Assembly: GCA_014905825.1 (NCBI GenBank)
Contig: JACGCN010000001.1
Span: 1,426,001 to 1,490,000 of the forward strand
Source: Lyophyllum atratum
Lineage: Eukaryota > Basidiomycota > Agaricomycetes > Agaricales > Lyophyllaceae
Reading direction: 5' to 3'
DNA: 64,000 nucleotides
Position 1 is the first letter of the stretch, and each line of letters starts with the position of its first letter. Positions 11,269 through 22,632 of this stretch are shown in pieces. The notes below the pieces were generated by a model that ran no database searches, was not told the origin of the DNA, and saw only the letters and a list, made by a program, of their open reading frames with translations. The position numbers and the translations under genes were made by a program.

Positions 11269-12400
11269 TCAATTACGAAGGTCAACTATTATGGCTTGGG
11301 ATCCACGGTAAGCTACTGCAGCATTCACTGATATAGGCTGGCCAAGTTCGAGAGGGACGATAGCGCCCCACGCTTCATGAATGTGGCTAGAAAGGTTCGA
11401 ATAATTATTTGCATGAATATGAATGGAATCCTACCCAAAGACATGCAACCTGTTTTGCTTCAGTTTTGGTAGATGTTCAGCCAAGTGAGGACATCCTGCA
11501 TTCTTGCCGCGTCTAGTCATATCTAAGGTGAGGTGAGGGGGTCCATGGGTTAGAAGGATTTCGGTGTCCAGGGGTATTTTTTGATGCACAGCTACAGTGA
11601 TTGTCCAGAGGAATGTGAGTGGCTCCCTTGTGGGTTACAGCAGACTGAACACACCGTGCGCCTCTTCCGCAGAATTATACTGAAAGGCACCCCTTGCGTA
11701 TTGTGGTGTTGACTATACTTAGGTTTCTGACTTCAAATGTAAATCACTGAACGCAAAAGTGACGCACTGGGGATCCATAAATATGCCATTCTTTTCCTTC
11801 CGAGGTCTTGAGTTTCAAGGATTCATGTTCTAGGTAGTATATATTAGCATTGCGAAGCTCTTGGCTTCTCATCCAGCCGCGTATGCCTTGTAATGACGGG
11901 TCCTGACAGATTCTGTGTTCGAAGTCTATAACTGACATCATGCTTCGCTGGACCGACCTTCAAGGGCAGGATCTGTTCACTTTGTGGAAGGGTGGCATCC
12001 AAGCAAAGCTAAGCAGCCAAGTAAGCGTGGACGGCTTCAACCAGATACTTCGCTTACATCGTGATTACCAGCAATGACTCTGTGATACGCAAATTAAAAC
12101 AGCAGCGTTGAGATCTGTTGATGTAGCAAAAGCCACGTACATTTTACAGGGGTGTTCAAGAGTGCGAAGCCAGGTAAGGGTGACTTCCAACTGTTCTGGA
12201 TGACCCCAGCTGCTTAGGTCACCAGCATGTAAGAGGACGTCCCCCTCCGGAACAGCGTATATTCGGGAATGTGTATCTGAAACGCAGACGAAACGCGTCC
12301 ACCCGTTCCCCGGGTGTGCAGGTGGTGACGCTTGTTCGTAATCGACAAAAACTCTGGCGAAATCCGTCGAAATATTGGTCGTGGGCATTGAATATTCCAT
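11269..12400 (-). CDS. calcineurin-like metallophosphoesterase
   Basis: Cytosolic-looking phosphoesterase of the small MPPED/UPF0046-like group, about 260-300 residues, substrate unknown. Visible metal-ligand motifs in order: RFVCVSDTHSR (the D-x-H motif), GDVLLHAGDLSSWG (GD motif), IAGNHD (GNHD motif), then after further introns EILLTHGPPH and LHVFG plus a following IHEAWG exon (the GH-x-H end). The chain ends DPKPIIVDLRN with TGA at 11269-11271. Introns interrupt after GNHD and within the GH-x-H region. The start at 12400 (MEYSMPTT) is the first ATG in frame after a stop; no signal peptide is seen. It sits tightly between RPC82 (142 bp upstream) and SPT16 (152 bp downstream), all on the minus strand, so its promoter must be short. 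Confidence 0.85.
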
Positions 12401-12542
12401 ATCGAGAAATCGAAGGAACCGTTCGGCTCAGCGGGCACGGGGGCGCTATAGTAGACGTCGAAGTTGCTAGTAGTAGAAAGTGAAGTCGACTCAGACACGC
12501 CCGCGCCACAACAGCATTCATATCAAAAGTTCAATGTTAGCG

Positions 12543-14696
12543 TCAATCATCATTTATTCCCAAAACAGCAAGATCTTGGAGAACGAACACGGTCTCCTCT
12601 ACGCGCATCTCGAGTACAGTCAGTCTCTTTTGCTTCGCTTCCCATTCCTTCAAGATATCTCGCTCAAGCCTAGATAGCAAGCTCTCGTCCTGACTGACGT
12701 CACTCCTCTCCCGCTTCTCAAGAACGCCCTTGACCTCGCTTGCTTCCTCCTCGGCGCGTCGTCGCATGCCGATATTATATAAAGTTTTATGAAGATTTCC
12801 TAAAATGACTGAATATGCTTTATGGAGGTCGACATACCTGATGAAACTTAGTAACAGAGTTGAAAGAAATACAAAGAAACACACCAAAGATAGAATGTCC
12901 GTGTTGGGTTCCGATCTGCGCTTTTGGGAACCTCCTGGGTGCTAATCAAGGAGTCGGCAGCAAGGGCAGCCAGGAGGGGTCGGACATCCTTAGGTGCCAT
13001 CATCACAATTTTTGACACCTACTTTCATTTGCACCAGCAGATTGAACGAGACGAGAGCAGGGACTGACCTGCTTCTCATCCATCTTCCCGGTATCCAACA
13101 ATAATCGCAAGATTCGCACACCTTCTACACCGTGGCGCTCCCTTGCTACCGACTCCAATACACGTCTTCGTAGTCGGCGACCGACTATTTCGAACTCAAC
13201 TTGAACTTTGGAGGAACTGTATGAGACGAATGCGCCAGCTCGTCCAGCGGGAGTTGGATTGTCGGCAGAAGAAAGCATCCCAAGATATTCTTTGATGCAC
13301 GTCGAATTGGATGGTTTTTTCGAGGAGGCAAAAACGAGACCAGAGGAGAGATCGACATTGTCTGATAGCCGCAGGACGATGTTGGCCACGGACATTGGAT
13401 CTGGAGGAAGGTACACATTATATACGAAGACAGTCCGATAATTGAAGCGCACCTGAACGAACTTCCGACACGCTCTTTTGTGTCGATTCTGTCACTTTCA
13501 ACGCGGCTTGCATGACGAGGCCCGCACCAGAGTTGTAGCGCTCTTTTGCAGCTTTCACAATGAGCTAGATTGCCAGCAGATGAGGAGAAGCCAGTGAAGT
13601 TCTGAAATGAACGGACCGAGTTTCGTATATGAATATTAAACTTGTCGAAGTTGACACGGAAGTAGACCGTGTCCTATGACGGTTGATTAGTCGATATCTT
13701 CCGCGACATAGTAGAACATACTTCGACAACATACTCTTCCTCCTCGACAGCCTTACGCTATAGCAGTATTAGTAGTAGATGCTGGCCAGGAGCAGCCAAA
13801 ATATCCGCCTACCTTGGTCGGTCGATGGGGAGCAGTCTCTTTCGCTTTACGTTTCTGACGCAGACGGCATTATTCGACGAAGACAGGTATAATTTCATGT
13901 GTGACTTACCAGACCAACTTGTTCTGCCTCTTCTTCTTCCCGCTTGAGGCGTGCTTCAGCGACCTCTTTCGCTTCACGGATTTCCTTTGCAGTCGGGAAT
14001 CCTACTATTTTCATCTTTTCTTCTGCTTCATATTGAATGCGCTTATCACGAGGCGACACATGGGAAAGAATCGTGGAGGGTTTCAGGTACGATGTCGAGA
14101 CCAGCTTATGGATAGCTTGTGTGTAAGCCTTGACAGCTAGATGATGACGTGAACAGGTGAAGGCTCAAGTGGAACATGTATGCTTTACTTTTCGGGTCGT
14201 AGGCACCTAAATGCGTCAGGATGTCTGGTGGACGGAGTTTTCCATGATCTAGAATAATTTGGACAATTTCTGACGCCTGGAAAAAAATTAGTTGAGAGAA
14301 GACATCGAGTGAAGCGGCTTCATACCGCTTTCCCGAAGAGGTCTTCTGCTTGCCACACAAACCTTCCGAACCTAAGCCTCATAAGACATTCATCAACATT
14401 CACTTCCAGAACTTCTCCATCATCTTCGGTACGCGCGTGCCAGATAAGATTGTGTTGAATGAGGACAAGGATGGAGGACAGGACCGTTCGGGGCTTGTGG
14501 CCCGTTATGCGCACCAGTTGAGGAAGGGGCAAGCGACCACGGGTAAGGAGAGCGGAGGCGACAGACTAGGAAATTACGATGCCTCGAAGTGAGTTGGCGG
14601 AGGGATCATACAGTGTTATTCGCTCACAGCCGTAATGGGACCGAAGTGCGAGTGTATTATCTGAACGCACAGACGACCAGTGTTTGACTCCGCCAT
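12543..14696 (-). CDS. RPC82: RNA polymerase III subunit C82 (RPC3/POLR3C)
   Basis: Subunit of the Rpc82-Rpc34-Rpc31 heterotrimer that opens promoters and recruits Pol III to tRNA and 5S genes in the nucleus. Exon 1 reads MAESNTGRLCVQIIHSHFGP and is spliced to SVASALLTRGRLPLPQLVRI, the first winged helix. Then come FSSILVLIQHNLIWH-like and LRFGRFVWQAEDLFG segments. The central part includes a winged-helix region around 13080-13450 with HGVEGVRILRLLLDTGKMDEKQ, and later MMAPKDVRPLLAALAADSLI followed by the signature TQEVPKSADRNPTRTFYLW. The C-terminus (12543-12830) is a helical coiled region ending GINDD. Length and domain order match fungal Rpc82. Next gene downstream on the same strand is the metallophosphoesterase, 142 bp away. 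Confidence 0.93.
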
Positions 14697-15069
14697 CCCG
14701 ATAGATACTGGGTGAATTGCACGTCACAGGAACAACTCAGCCTCGAGCTGGAACTTGAAGCATCCCTTTGTGTTGGGAGATACTGTAGAGTATCGAGCAC
14801 TCACGCGTCGGCAATCACCGTGCCACTTGCAAAAGCAAACAAGGAGAAATCTTTTCCAGGTCGACCTTCATTACTGCATTTCTACGAGCATTGAATTTCT
14901 CGCTGTTTTGTTGGAGTAGCCTCAAAGACAAGTTTGCGATATAAGATTGGTATAGCCGAGTTATGTAAATCGGAGCGACCGATACTCGACTGGCCCAGGA
15001 CATCAAAAAAATTAGGATTGGCCACGAAACATCGAGGACTCCAAAAACATGTACAATAGAATAAATTTA
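14697..15069. other. intergenic region upstream of RPC82
   Basis: About 370 bp between the stop of the acidic-protein gene and the RPC82 start, all minus strand. It should contain the RPC82 promoter and the acidic gene's 3' UTR. I see no extra gene and no clear TATA box. Confidence 0.45.
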
Positions 15070-18000
15070 TCAGTCGCCACCGACTTCAGCCTCCACACTG
15101 TTGCATCTATTACTCTCGTAGACCCGATTGCTGTCGATAGAAGTCTCTGTCAAGCGTTAGCACGAAAACACAGGTTATAAAGAAAGAGTCTATCAATGGT
15201 TGTCAGCGTCAAGACAAACGACCTAGCCTGAGTGGTATATTGCTGAAATGCATGCAGCCTGCCGCAGTAGTCGAGAGTTGGAGACGCAAAATGGGAAGGG
15301 GTATGAATCAAGGTCAAGGCGACGATCGTCGTCCTGAGGTCAAGGACGTCCTGGACAGCGAGTAATTTCATCGCCACGGCAGCCTAAGAATACTCAACAA
15401 CCACTTAGAGACCATGATCTCATACAACACGAGGTCGTTTGGGATCTACATGATAAGTTATGAGGAATGGACCTCGACACCAGATTGGAAGGTAAACTCA
15501 CCTGGAGAACTTGGTGGAAGGCCCTCATCTTCATATTCTTCCAGTTCAGCTTCAGACAGGCTCCGTTTGGTTGATGTTTTACTGGACAACGTGACAGAGC
15601 TCAGATTCGAAGCGGTTTCGTGCTCCTGTTCCTCTGCTTCCCAGTTTGTGTCGGGGTCGCCCTCGCCATCCAGAGTGTCATCCCATTGATCAAGCTCGTA
15701 CGAAGCATCTTCAGCGTCGAGCACGTCGGGGGCGAGGACCACCAAGGTTGCACCTGCTGATGAGCCTATATGAATTTTAAATTCAGTGTAAGACGGCGTG
15801 ATGGTGGGCGACGGCTTACCAGCTTGGTCTGGCTCTTCTTCCAAATTAGTTGTCAAGCCAAGTTCTGCATCAGGCAGATTATCAAGGTTAGGTGGTACGG
15901 AATCTGCGATCATGACATCAGATATCTCAAGGCACAATAGGCAGCATACGTACCTGGCTTCTCCAGAGGCATCATGCAAGTCAGTGGGATCGAAATGCTC
16001 ATTGTCGTCGCGTTGAGGGTTTTCTGATCAAGTCAGCATCAGCGTCACTGAAATTCTGGCCAAAATACGATGCGACTTACCGTTCCTTGTCGACGGGGTG
16101 GTAATTGTGGGTGGATTTGGCGCAGCTCCGGAGATTTCAGGGCCGTGCTTGTTATACGCCTCACGCTGGTAGTCGTCTGCGACTACTGCCTGGAAATTTG
16201 ACGGATCCTCCGGCTCCGGCTCGAGGCCTTCTACATCCTGAGGTGTGTCAGGTTGGGCGTCTTCCTCAGGTTCATCATGCTGCTCGTCGTGCTCCTCGAT
16301 GGTGGTCGCCATCATCATGCTGATCATACTCCTCGCCTTCGCCACTTTCCGCTTCAGGGGCGTTGAGATCGGAAACTTGATGTGTGTGATCAGCAGCGGT
16401 GAGTGACACAATACTTTCCCGGCGCGGAAGGCTATGAATGTTTTCTGACGCATGTACATATTCAAGTTCATCGTGGTCTCCTTCGACAGTCGTCTTGAGG
16501 GTTGTCCGCTGTGGATTGTCCGCCCTCCACTGCAGCCTCTTCGGAGAGGTGGTCTTCAGCGGCCAGTTTTCCGCCTTCGGAGTGTTGATCGTCCTCAGGC
16601 TCCTCGGCTCGTCGTTGGTCTTGTTCGTGTTGTCCTTCGATGTTGAGTTTGGGTGCCACATGGAATTGCGTATCACCGCTGATGCCTTCCGTATCGATAA
16701 GTTTCAAATTCAGGATTACGGTGAGATATGAGTTTACCTTTTTGTTCGTATATCCTTTCGTCTGAGTGCTCGACTACTACGTCCTTGGAATCATTGATCT
16801 GGAACTGGGCAATCTGTTCTTGAAGCATGTGGTAGCGATCGATAAATCTGGGTATAACAGTCCTTAGTCGTAGCCGAAGGGGTCCAGGTTTATTTAAACC
16901 ATCATGAAGCACATTTAGATCATGCAAGGATAACTCATGCGCAAATGTATGGTCCTAACAAACTGGTTAACTAAAAAGAAATTTTTCATGAATGAAAAAC
17001 AATCACCTCTGACACCACTAGCTCCAGATCGTACGCATCGAGAAGAAGCTCGCCATTCAAAAGATTATGTATCCTACTCAGATGTTCCTCTTGACGAAGG
17101 GCTTCGAAAACACTCGACAGAGGCTCATAGTAGAGCGTAGGAAGGTGGCCGAGCAATACAACCAAGTCAGGGACAGTGGACCCATCATTGGAAGGTGAGC
17201 TTTGCCTTGACTTGGATGGGGCGTTGAAGAGACTGATCGATGGGGAGCTTACAGAAAGGGAGATAAGCACTGGTGGTGGAGGATCGATATAGACACCCTC
17301 GGATATCTCGTGCGGGTCACCAGTTGAAGCGCTTGAAGGATCAAAGTCGACCTCGCCCTGTGCATCAGGCTGATATGACTCGTGCTCCACCTCTTCAATC
17401 AGAAGCTCCGCAGGGGCCTGGATATCAGATGCCTCAGTATGCCTCCTCTGCTGTTCCTTGTTCACCATCGGCAGAAATATCAGGTTCCTGCTCTTTACCA
17501 GCCAGGTTCTCTCCCGAAAAGGGTTCCTCTACTGCAACGCCGTTTGTGACATCCGCCACTGTTGGGTGGCCACCCTCAGATTCTTCTTCATGCGAAGCGA
17601 GATGCGAGACTTCATCAGAATCTGCTGGGGACAATCAACAGTTGCGGATGAAGTGGGGAGGCAGAGCGGTATTGCGTATCAAGCGAAAAAGTATCAAAGC
17701 CTTCCGGGCGCGTGGCTAGAATAGAATGAGGAGGCGATGGTTCCGAAAATTGGGGTTGGATAGGAAGAGCGTGGTCAGAGTCACTGGCAGGAATCGCTGG
17801 TATCTCACGGACATGGATTCCGCCTGGTGAACGACTTGGAGCACGGGAAGCGTCATAGACTTCCACATCAACGATCTCAGCGGTGTCCAGATCAAGATTT
17901 TCTGAACCGTCGTCCATTTCGTATTCTGGATTGTGGGTGTCGTCAGGCTCATAAGGCTCCATGTCGACCTCGATACTGGTGTCTAGGTTTTCGTGGTGCA

Positions 18001-18142
18001 AAGCGCGGCCGTCGTCCTCCATTGTGGCCTCATCTGAATCCTGAAACCACGAGTCTGAAGACGAAAGGTGCATAGAAAAGTCGGGGTCATTGTGATAGTC
18101 GAGCATCTGGGTGTCGAACGTTTCTAGCATGGTCGTCGACAT
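15070..18142 (-). CDS. acidic, low-complexity protein of unknown function
   Basis: A large Asp/Glu/Ser/Pro-rich protein beginning MSTTMLETFDTQMLDYH. The only compact-looking part is at about 16700-17270: VPDLVVLLGHLPTLYYEPLS, then FEALRQEEHLSRI, GELLLDAYDLELVVSE, HDLNVLHDGLNKPGPLRLRL and RFIDRYHMLQEQIAQFQIN. This looks like a conserved helical domain and may belong to a fungal family of unknown function, which I cannot name with certainty. The rest is disordered and acidic, with a C-terminal ETASNLSSVTLSSKTSTKRS patch followed by a highly acidic stretch and an ending spliced at about 15510/15144. Between 16275 and 16700 the coding frame moves twice through three reading frames without an obvious intron of suitable length. 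Nuclear location is plausible from composition only. Confidence 0.6.
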
Positions 18143-18253
18143 GGTGGACACGAAAAAAGGAGGTCTGGCTTACGTGAGCATACTCAACTCAGTCGAACGC
18201 ACAGACCCATCGTAGCTGGTCACGGGGCGCGCCGGGCCGGGTCAAACAACACT

Positions 18254-18929
18254 ATGACTGCAACCACCGTAGGGAAGCCGTTCAGCAGACACAGAATACT
18301 TGGTTCGCAATGCAACGACCCGTGGGTATCAGGTTGCTTCTCTCTTAGCTCCCCCAGTCTACACAGCATTTGTACTCGCGAAACGCGGCCGAGGCTCAGT
18401 TTTCTGTGAACCGTTTCCTTCGGGCGACATGGATAGGCGGTTTGGGAGGTGCAAAACTCGTGTTCTGACTTGCCTCTCAACTGACATATGTGTTGGAAAC
18501 TGTTAGGTGCTGTAGCCAGCGGTGGCCTTGCCTATGCCTGGTACAGTTCATGCAATGAGGACCTCCTTCGCTCAAAACGATTAAAAGCAGCCTATGACGT
18601 CGGTGCTTCAGCTTGTCTTTCCGGTAGACGCTAAATCGTCAGAATTTGTTATAGACTGATAGGATTAGAGCGGATGACCATGCTACAATTGGAGCCATCC
18701 TAATGAGCGTCCTGACTCCTGCTATACTCTGGAACCGAGCAAGTGTTGTCAACCGTACGTGCTTCACACATCCCGCTCCACGGCCCCCATCGTCATATCC
18801 ATCCCTACAGTCGTATTGGGCGGTGCCGGGCTAGGCAGCAGCATCGGTCTTCTCACCCATTATGCACGGTCCCTCACAGGCAACCCACCGCCGAAAATTG
18901 AAGCCCCCATCATTCCTGTTATAGAGTGA
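18254..18929 (+). CDS. small membrane protein with two glycine-rich spans, unknown function
   Basis: Reconstructed from short exons joined by phase-matched introns. Exon 1 starts MTATTVGKPFSRHRILG and joins (41-nt intron) to NAAEAQFSVNRFLRATWIG, then to GGAVASGGLAYAWYSS after a GTGCAA...GTTAG intron. Further exons give DDHATIGAILMSVLTPAILW and VLGGAGLGSSIGLLTHYARS, ending EAPIIPVIE with TGA at 18927-18929. Two hydrophobic, Gly-rich segments with a basic loop between them suggest a hairpin membrane protein; the basic N-terminus would suit mitochondrial targeting, but that is inference. It diverges from the acidic-protein gene (111 bp apart) and converges on the 5'-nucleotidase gene (134 bp). 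Confidence 0.55.
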
Positions 18930-19063
18930 CCACTGTCTCATAGTGCCATGTATGTTGGTATGCAGACTTACACAAGCTGCGATGCCACTAGGCTATAGAA
19001 CCGAGTTCAAAACACCTTTGTACACTAGTACTGCCGTGTACCTATTATATCCCTTCGTCAGAG

Positions 19064-21754
19064 TCAGACTCTACCCTCGTCTTGAAGCCTTCCATCCACC
19101 TCTGGGCTGACAACAAGCAGGTCTTCTTCGTCAAACACGTGGGCTTGCACTGCAGTATCTTCGCCTTTGCGTGCATCCTGACCATTATACGCGTCGACAG
19201 CGCTCATATGCTCAGAGGTGGAAACATTTAGTTGGTCCTGATAATGCGAGCGAGATCTTCGTGACCACTGGATGGCCAAACTGGCAGCGTGTTTCCATTG
19301 TTTGGTTACTTTCGACTCTGCTTGTCGTTGCTGTGCTCGCTCTCTGACCCGGGAAATCGCCGCCTCGGTGTCTGGTTGGAGATCATTGGAGGGAGCAGGG
19401 CGCGCCAGGCTCGCCATCTTGTTGACGAAATGAGAACCTCGAGACGCAGCAGATCAGGCTTTTACGGTCATTGTGTCGGAAGAAGTCAGTAAACATACCA
19501 AGCAAATACTTGCGTACGATGCTACTCGTGATTTGACCGCTCTCATCGTCGATAAGGTATGGTTTTCCTTTGAATGCCAAGTAGCCGTCGTGGCCCTCTG
19601 CCATGTACTCTCGAGTAACAATCTTGTATTTTCGGCCACCCGTGTTCCTTTTGATCGCCTCACCGTCGGCAAGCCTGGGCGTCGCTGTTCCACCGCTATG
19701 CTCAAAGCCAGTTTCACTCTCCTCTCTTTCTTCTAAGAGCCAGACACCAAGGACACGGTTCCCTGGTTCCCGACGAGAGTCCCATGACACGCGGAAACCG
19801 GATATAACAGGAAAGCGTCTAAAAGATGCTCGTTGAATTGTGATCAACAGAATACTAGTGTCTGTACTACTTACCCTTCTTGTGCAGGCCAAGTTGAGAG
19901 AGATGATTCTAAAGCATCCCATATCGCGGCTCCGTCGAGCTCTATCACAACAATGGGATCCTGGAAGGGCAAGATTTCAAGGATGTTTCCGAGGGTTACG
20001 ATGCCTTGATCATGATCAGACTTAGTAGACCAGTAGTGAACAAATTCACAGACCGGGTCCGTAAGTCGAGTCGCCGCGCAATGTGCCCGCACAGATGAAG
20101 ACACCGTCAGACCCGCCACATCCCTTCATGCAGAGCGCATCGTCATACGCATATCTGATTATGTCTGCGAACCAGTTGCCCGCCACGGACTACAAGATCG
20201 TGATATAATTGCGTAAGCATCGTTAAATGTCAGGCCCACTGTGTGGAGGAATACCTCTGATGTACGGATGAATTGAGAACGAGCGTCAATGATTGTGGTG
20301 GTTTTGCAAACAGGTGCCTTGAGAGTTTTGGAAACTGAGGAAAGCAGGGTGTCTAGCACTTTTCGGACCGATTCCGACGATCTATGCCTCGGCGTGATTG
20401 TGTGGCGTTTCCCTGGCAATGAACATTCGCCAAATGACCCCCTCCTACTGGCGTAGGTCACTCACCTTGGATCCGCTTGATAGTCTTGTTCCTGATACTA
20501 CCAGGGGATGAGGTTTCAAGTTCCAAACTCAACTCGCTAAGATCGCGGAAATCTGTGCCACTCTTCACAACCAGAACATCACCATGATCCTCTTCTGCCC
20601 CTAGAACGTCCTCTGTAAGATCGTAACCCTCCCATGAATTGACTCCCTTGCTGACGTAGTAGAGATGATCGTGCCCCCCAAGAAGTAAGTCAACGCCGTG
20701 AGATGACGATATCGCTTGGCTCTCCTGAGCCGACGAAGAAAGTGCCAGCAAGCTTTTGGCAAGGGATATGTCCTATCATCCGTCGGGAGAGGCAATGGCA
20801 AAATTGTCGGAAAACTCACATTGGGAACACTGTCAAGCTGATTTGGTTTGGAGCTTCAGACGATATTATGTAGATACTCACCGGGAGTGTGTTAACGCTA
20901 TAATCAAATCGCACCGATACTCTCCATGAGGATCTCGCAGACGGCGGGAGAGATCGAGGCCAGTTTCTGTCATGTCCCTGTAAGAAAAATTAGGAGGCCA
21001 TGTTGCAACAGTGTCAATCCATTCTCTGAAGAAGGCATCTATGAATTAAGAGTCCCAACCACAGATGGACGGAATACTTTTCGACCAGTCCAATGACCCC
21101 GATCCGCATCCCAGCTTTTTCAAAGACTTGAAACTCGTGGAGATGCTCTGGAACTCTGGATGTAGTGGTGTCGATGATATTGCTCAGGATCCAAGGCTAT
21201 GTCGGGTAGTGTTTAGGTACATTTGGAAGAGAAGTAAGATAACGGACGGTGACGCACGAAGGTTGTATCCTGCACAAGCTTGGAGAGGTGCGGGTATCCT
21301 AGTTATATTGTCACTACTAATATCGGGAGTAGAACCCAGCAAATGTGCTCACCGAAATCAAAATCATGATTACCTATGAATATCTCATCAGGCAACAGCT
21401 ATGATGATAACACGCAGTGTGCACCAACCAGTTAAAGAGACATCTGGAGCAAGCGCATTCATCACGGGCACCTTTGGACGCCTTGAATTAAGCCGTTTTA
21501 TTTAATGGAATTCGAGTGCTTACCATATGACTACCTCGAGTGACGGTACTCTCTACAGATGGAGAGAAGACGTCCCCGGAGAAGAGTGTCAGACCGTCCT
21601 TTTTCCCGTCAGGCAGGTCGGACCATGTTTCTCGGAGATCGTCGAGCAGCGCGGCGAACTGGGTCACGTCGATGGTCTCCTCAGATCGGGGAGATAACTT
21701 CTGGGGGGAAACGCGATAGACATCATTCCAGTGTAGGATCGTTAGCTGGGACAT
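19064..21754 (-). CDS. 5'-nucleotidase family metallophosphoesterase
   Basis: Member of the bacterial UshA/5'-nucleotidase superfamily as found in fungi, with an N-terminal metallophosphoesterase domain and a C-terminal substrate-binding domain. Visible motifs: LTILHWNDVYRV at the start (N-D in place of the usual D-x-H context), GLTLFSGDVFSPS (GD motif), and later GVDLLLGGHDHLYY (the GHDH motif) near 20650-20700. The C-terminal domain includes DPIVVIELDGAAIWDALESS, the element that contacts nucleotide in 5'-nucleotidases, and GFRVSWDSRREPGNRVLGVW. The tail (19064-19417) is charged and probably disordered. No signal peptide is visible after MSQLTI, so the product is probably intracellular. Start taken at 21754 because the upstream in-frame codon is TTG. 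It diverges from the dCTP deaminase-like gene. Confidence 0.88.
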
Positions 21755-21965
21755 TAAGCTTGTAGAGCGACCTGTAGTATTACTCAACGGCTAGAAATCG
21801 GTATCGATGAGCATCAGAAGGACTTGTCCAAATTGAGGACCTGGATAGTGGCCTTGTCAAATTGTCACCTGTTTCGCGTCCCCGTGATCGTGCAATAGTG
21901 ATCGCGTCCAATGGTACGACCGGGTGCCTTTCTAAGTCACTTGACGCGACCTCCACCAATCCGAC

Positions 21966-22566
21966 ATGCTACTTCCTGGCAAGCAAATTGTCAGTCTGGC
22001 TATCATCCGGAATATGTCATCACCTCTCCATCAGATACAGCCATGCGGGGTAGATTTGTCTCTGAAAAGCATCTTTCGCTGGAAGACTGCTGGTGTCATC
22101 GACTTCGACAACTCAGCAAGGCAGAATTCTGCTACCGAACAAGTCTTATTTCAGAAAGGACGTCTACACATTGAGCAGGGAGCCTATCTTATTCAATTCA
22201 ACGAAACCGTGGTTACGCCTCTAGATGTCATGGGGGAGATTTTTGTACGAAGCTCCGTATTTCGTTCCGGAGCTGTAATCCAGGCGGGCTTGATGGATGC
22301 TGGGTACCATGGGTCTATTGGTGAGTAGGGGTCCCTTTAGACGAGCCATCTCTCACTTATCTCGACAACAGGCGCGGTTCTGCAGGTTCTAAATCCTCAT
22401 GGCCTCAACCTACATCAAAACGCGCGGCTGGCTCAAATTGTTTTTCATGAAATGAAGGAAAAGGTGAAATTTTGATTTACATCTTACAACGGTGAGTTTA
22501 TTGATAACGACGGCATTATAGGTTGAGGGATACTCCGGAGTATACCAGGCTTCAAAAATTGTTTGA
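21966..22566 (+). CDS. dCTP deaminase / dUTPase-fold protein
   Basis: About 165 residues, close to the usual length of single-domain Dcd. Sequence shows HQIQPCGVDLSLK (conserved Dcd QP-GVDL motif), GAYLIQFNETVVTPLDVMG, the signature FVRSSVFRSGAVIQAG with MDAGYHGSIG, and after an intron NPHGLNLHQNARLAQIVF. A last intron precedes the short C-terminus EGYSGVYQASKIV. These enzymes act on dCTP or dUTP to supply dUMP and keep uracil out of DNA. I cannot decide whether it deaminates dCTP, hydrolyses dUTP or does both, because the decisive Glu cannot be placed without alignment. Fungal copies are often thought to be of prokaryotic origin; that is an inference. It converges on BMT2, with only 66 bp between stops. 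Confidence 0.85.
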
Positions 22567-22632
22567 GGTAACTTCTAAAGCGGCTCTTCAGGAGTTGTAT
22601 CATCTCTTCTATTTCCTCCGAGTATATAACGA

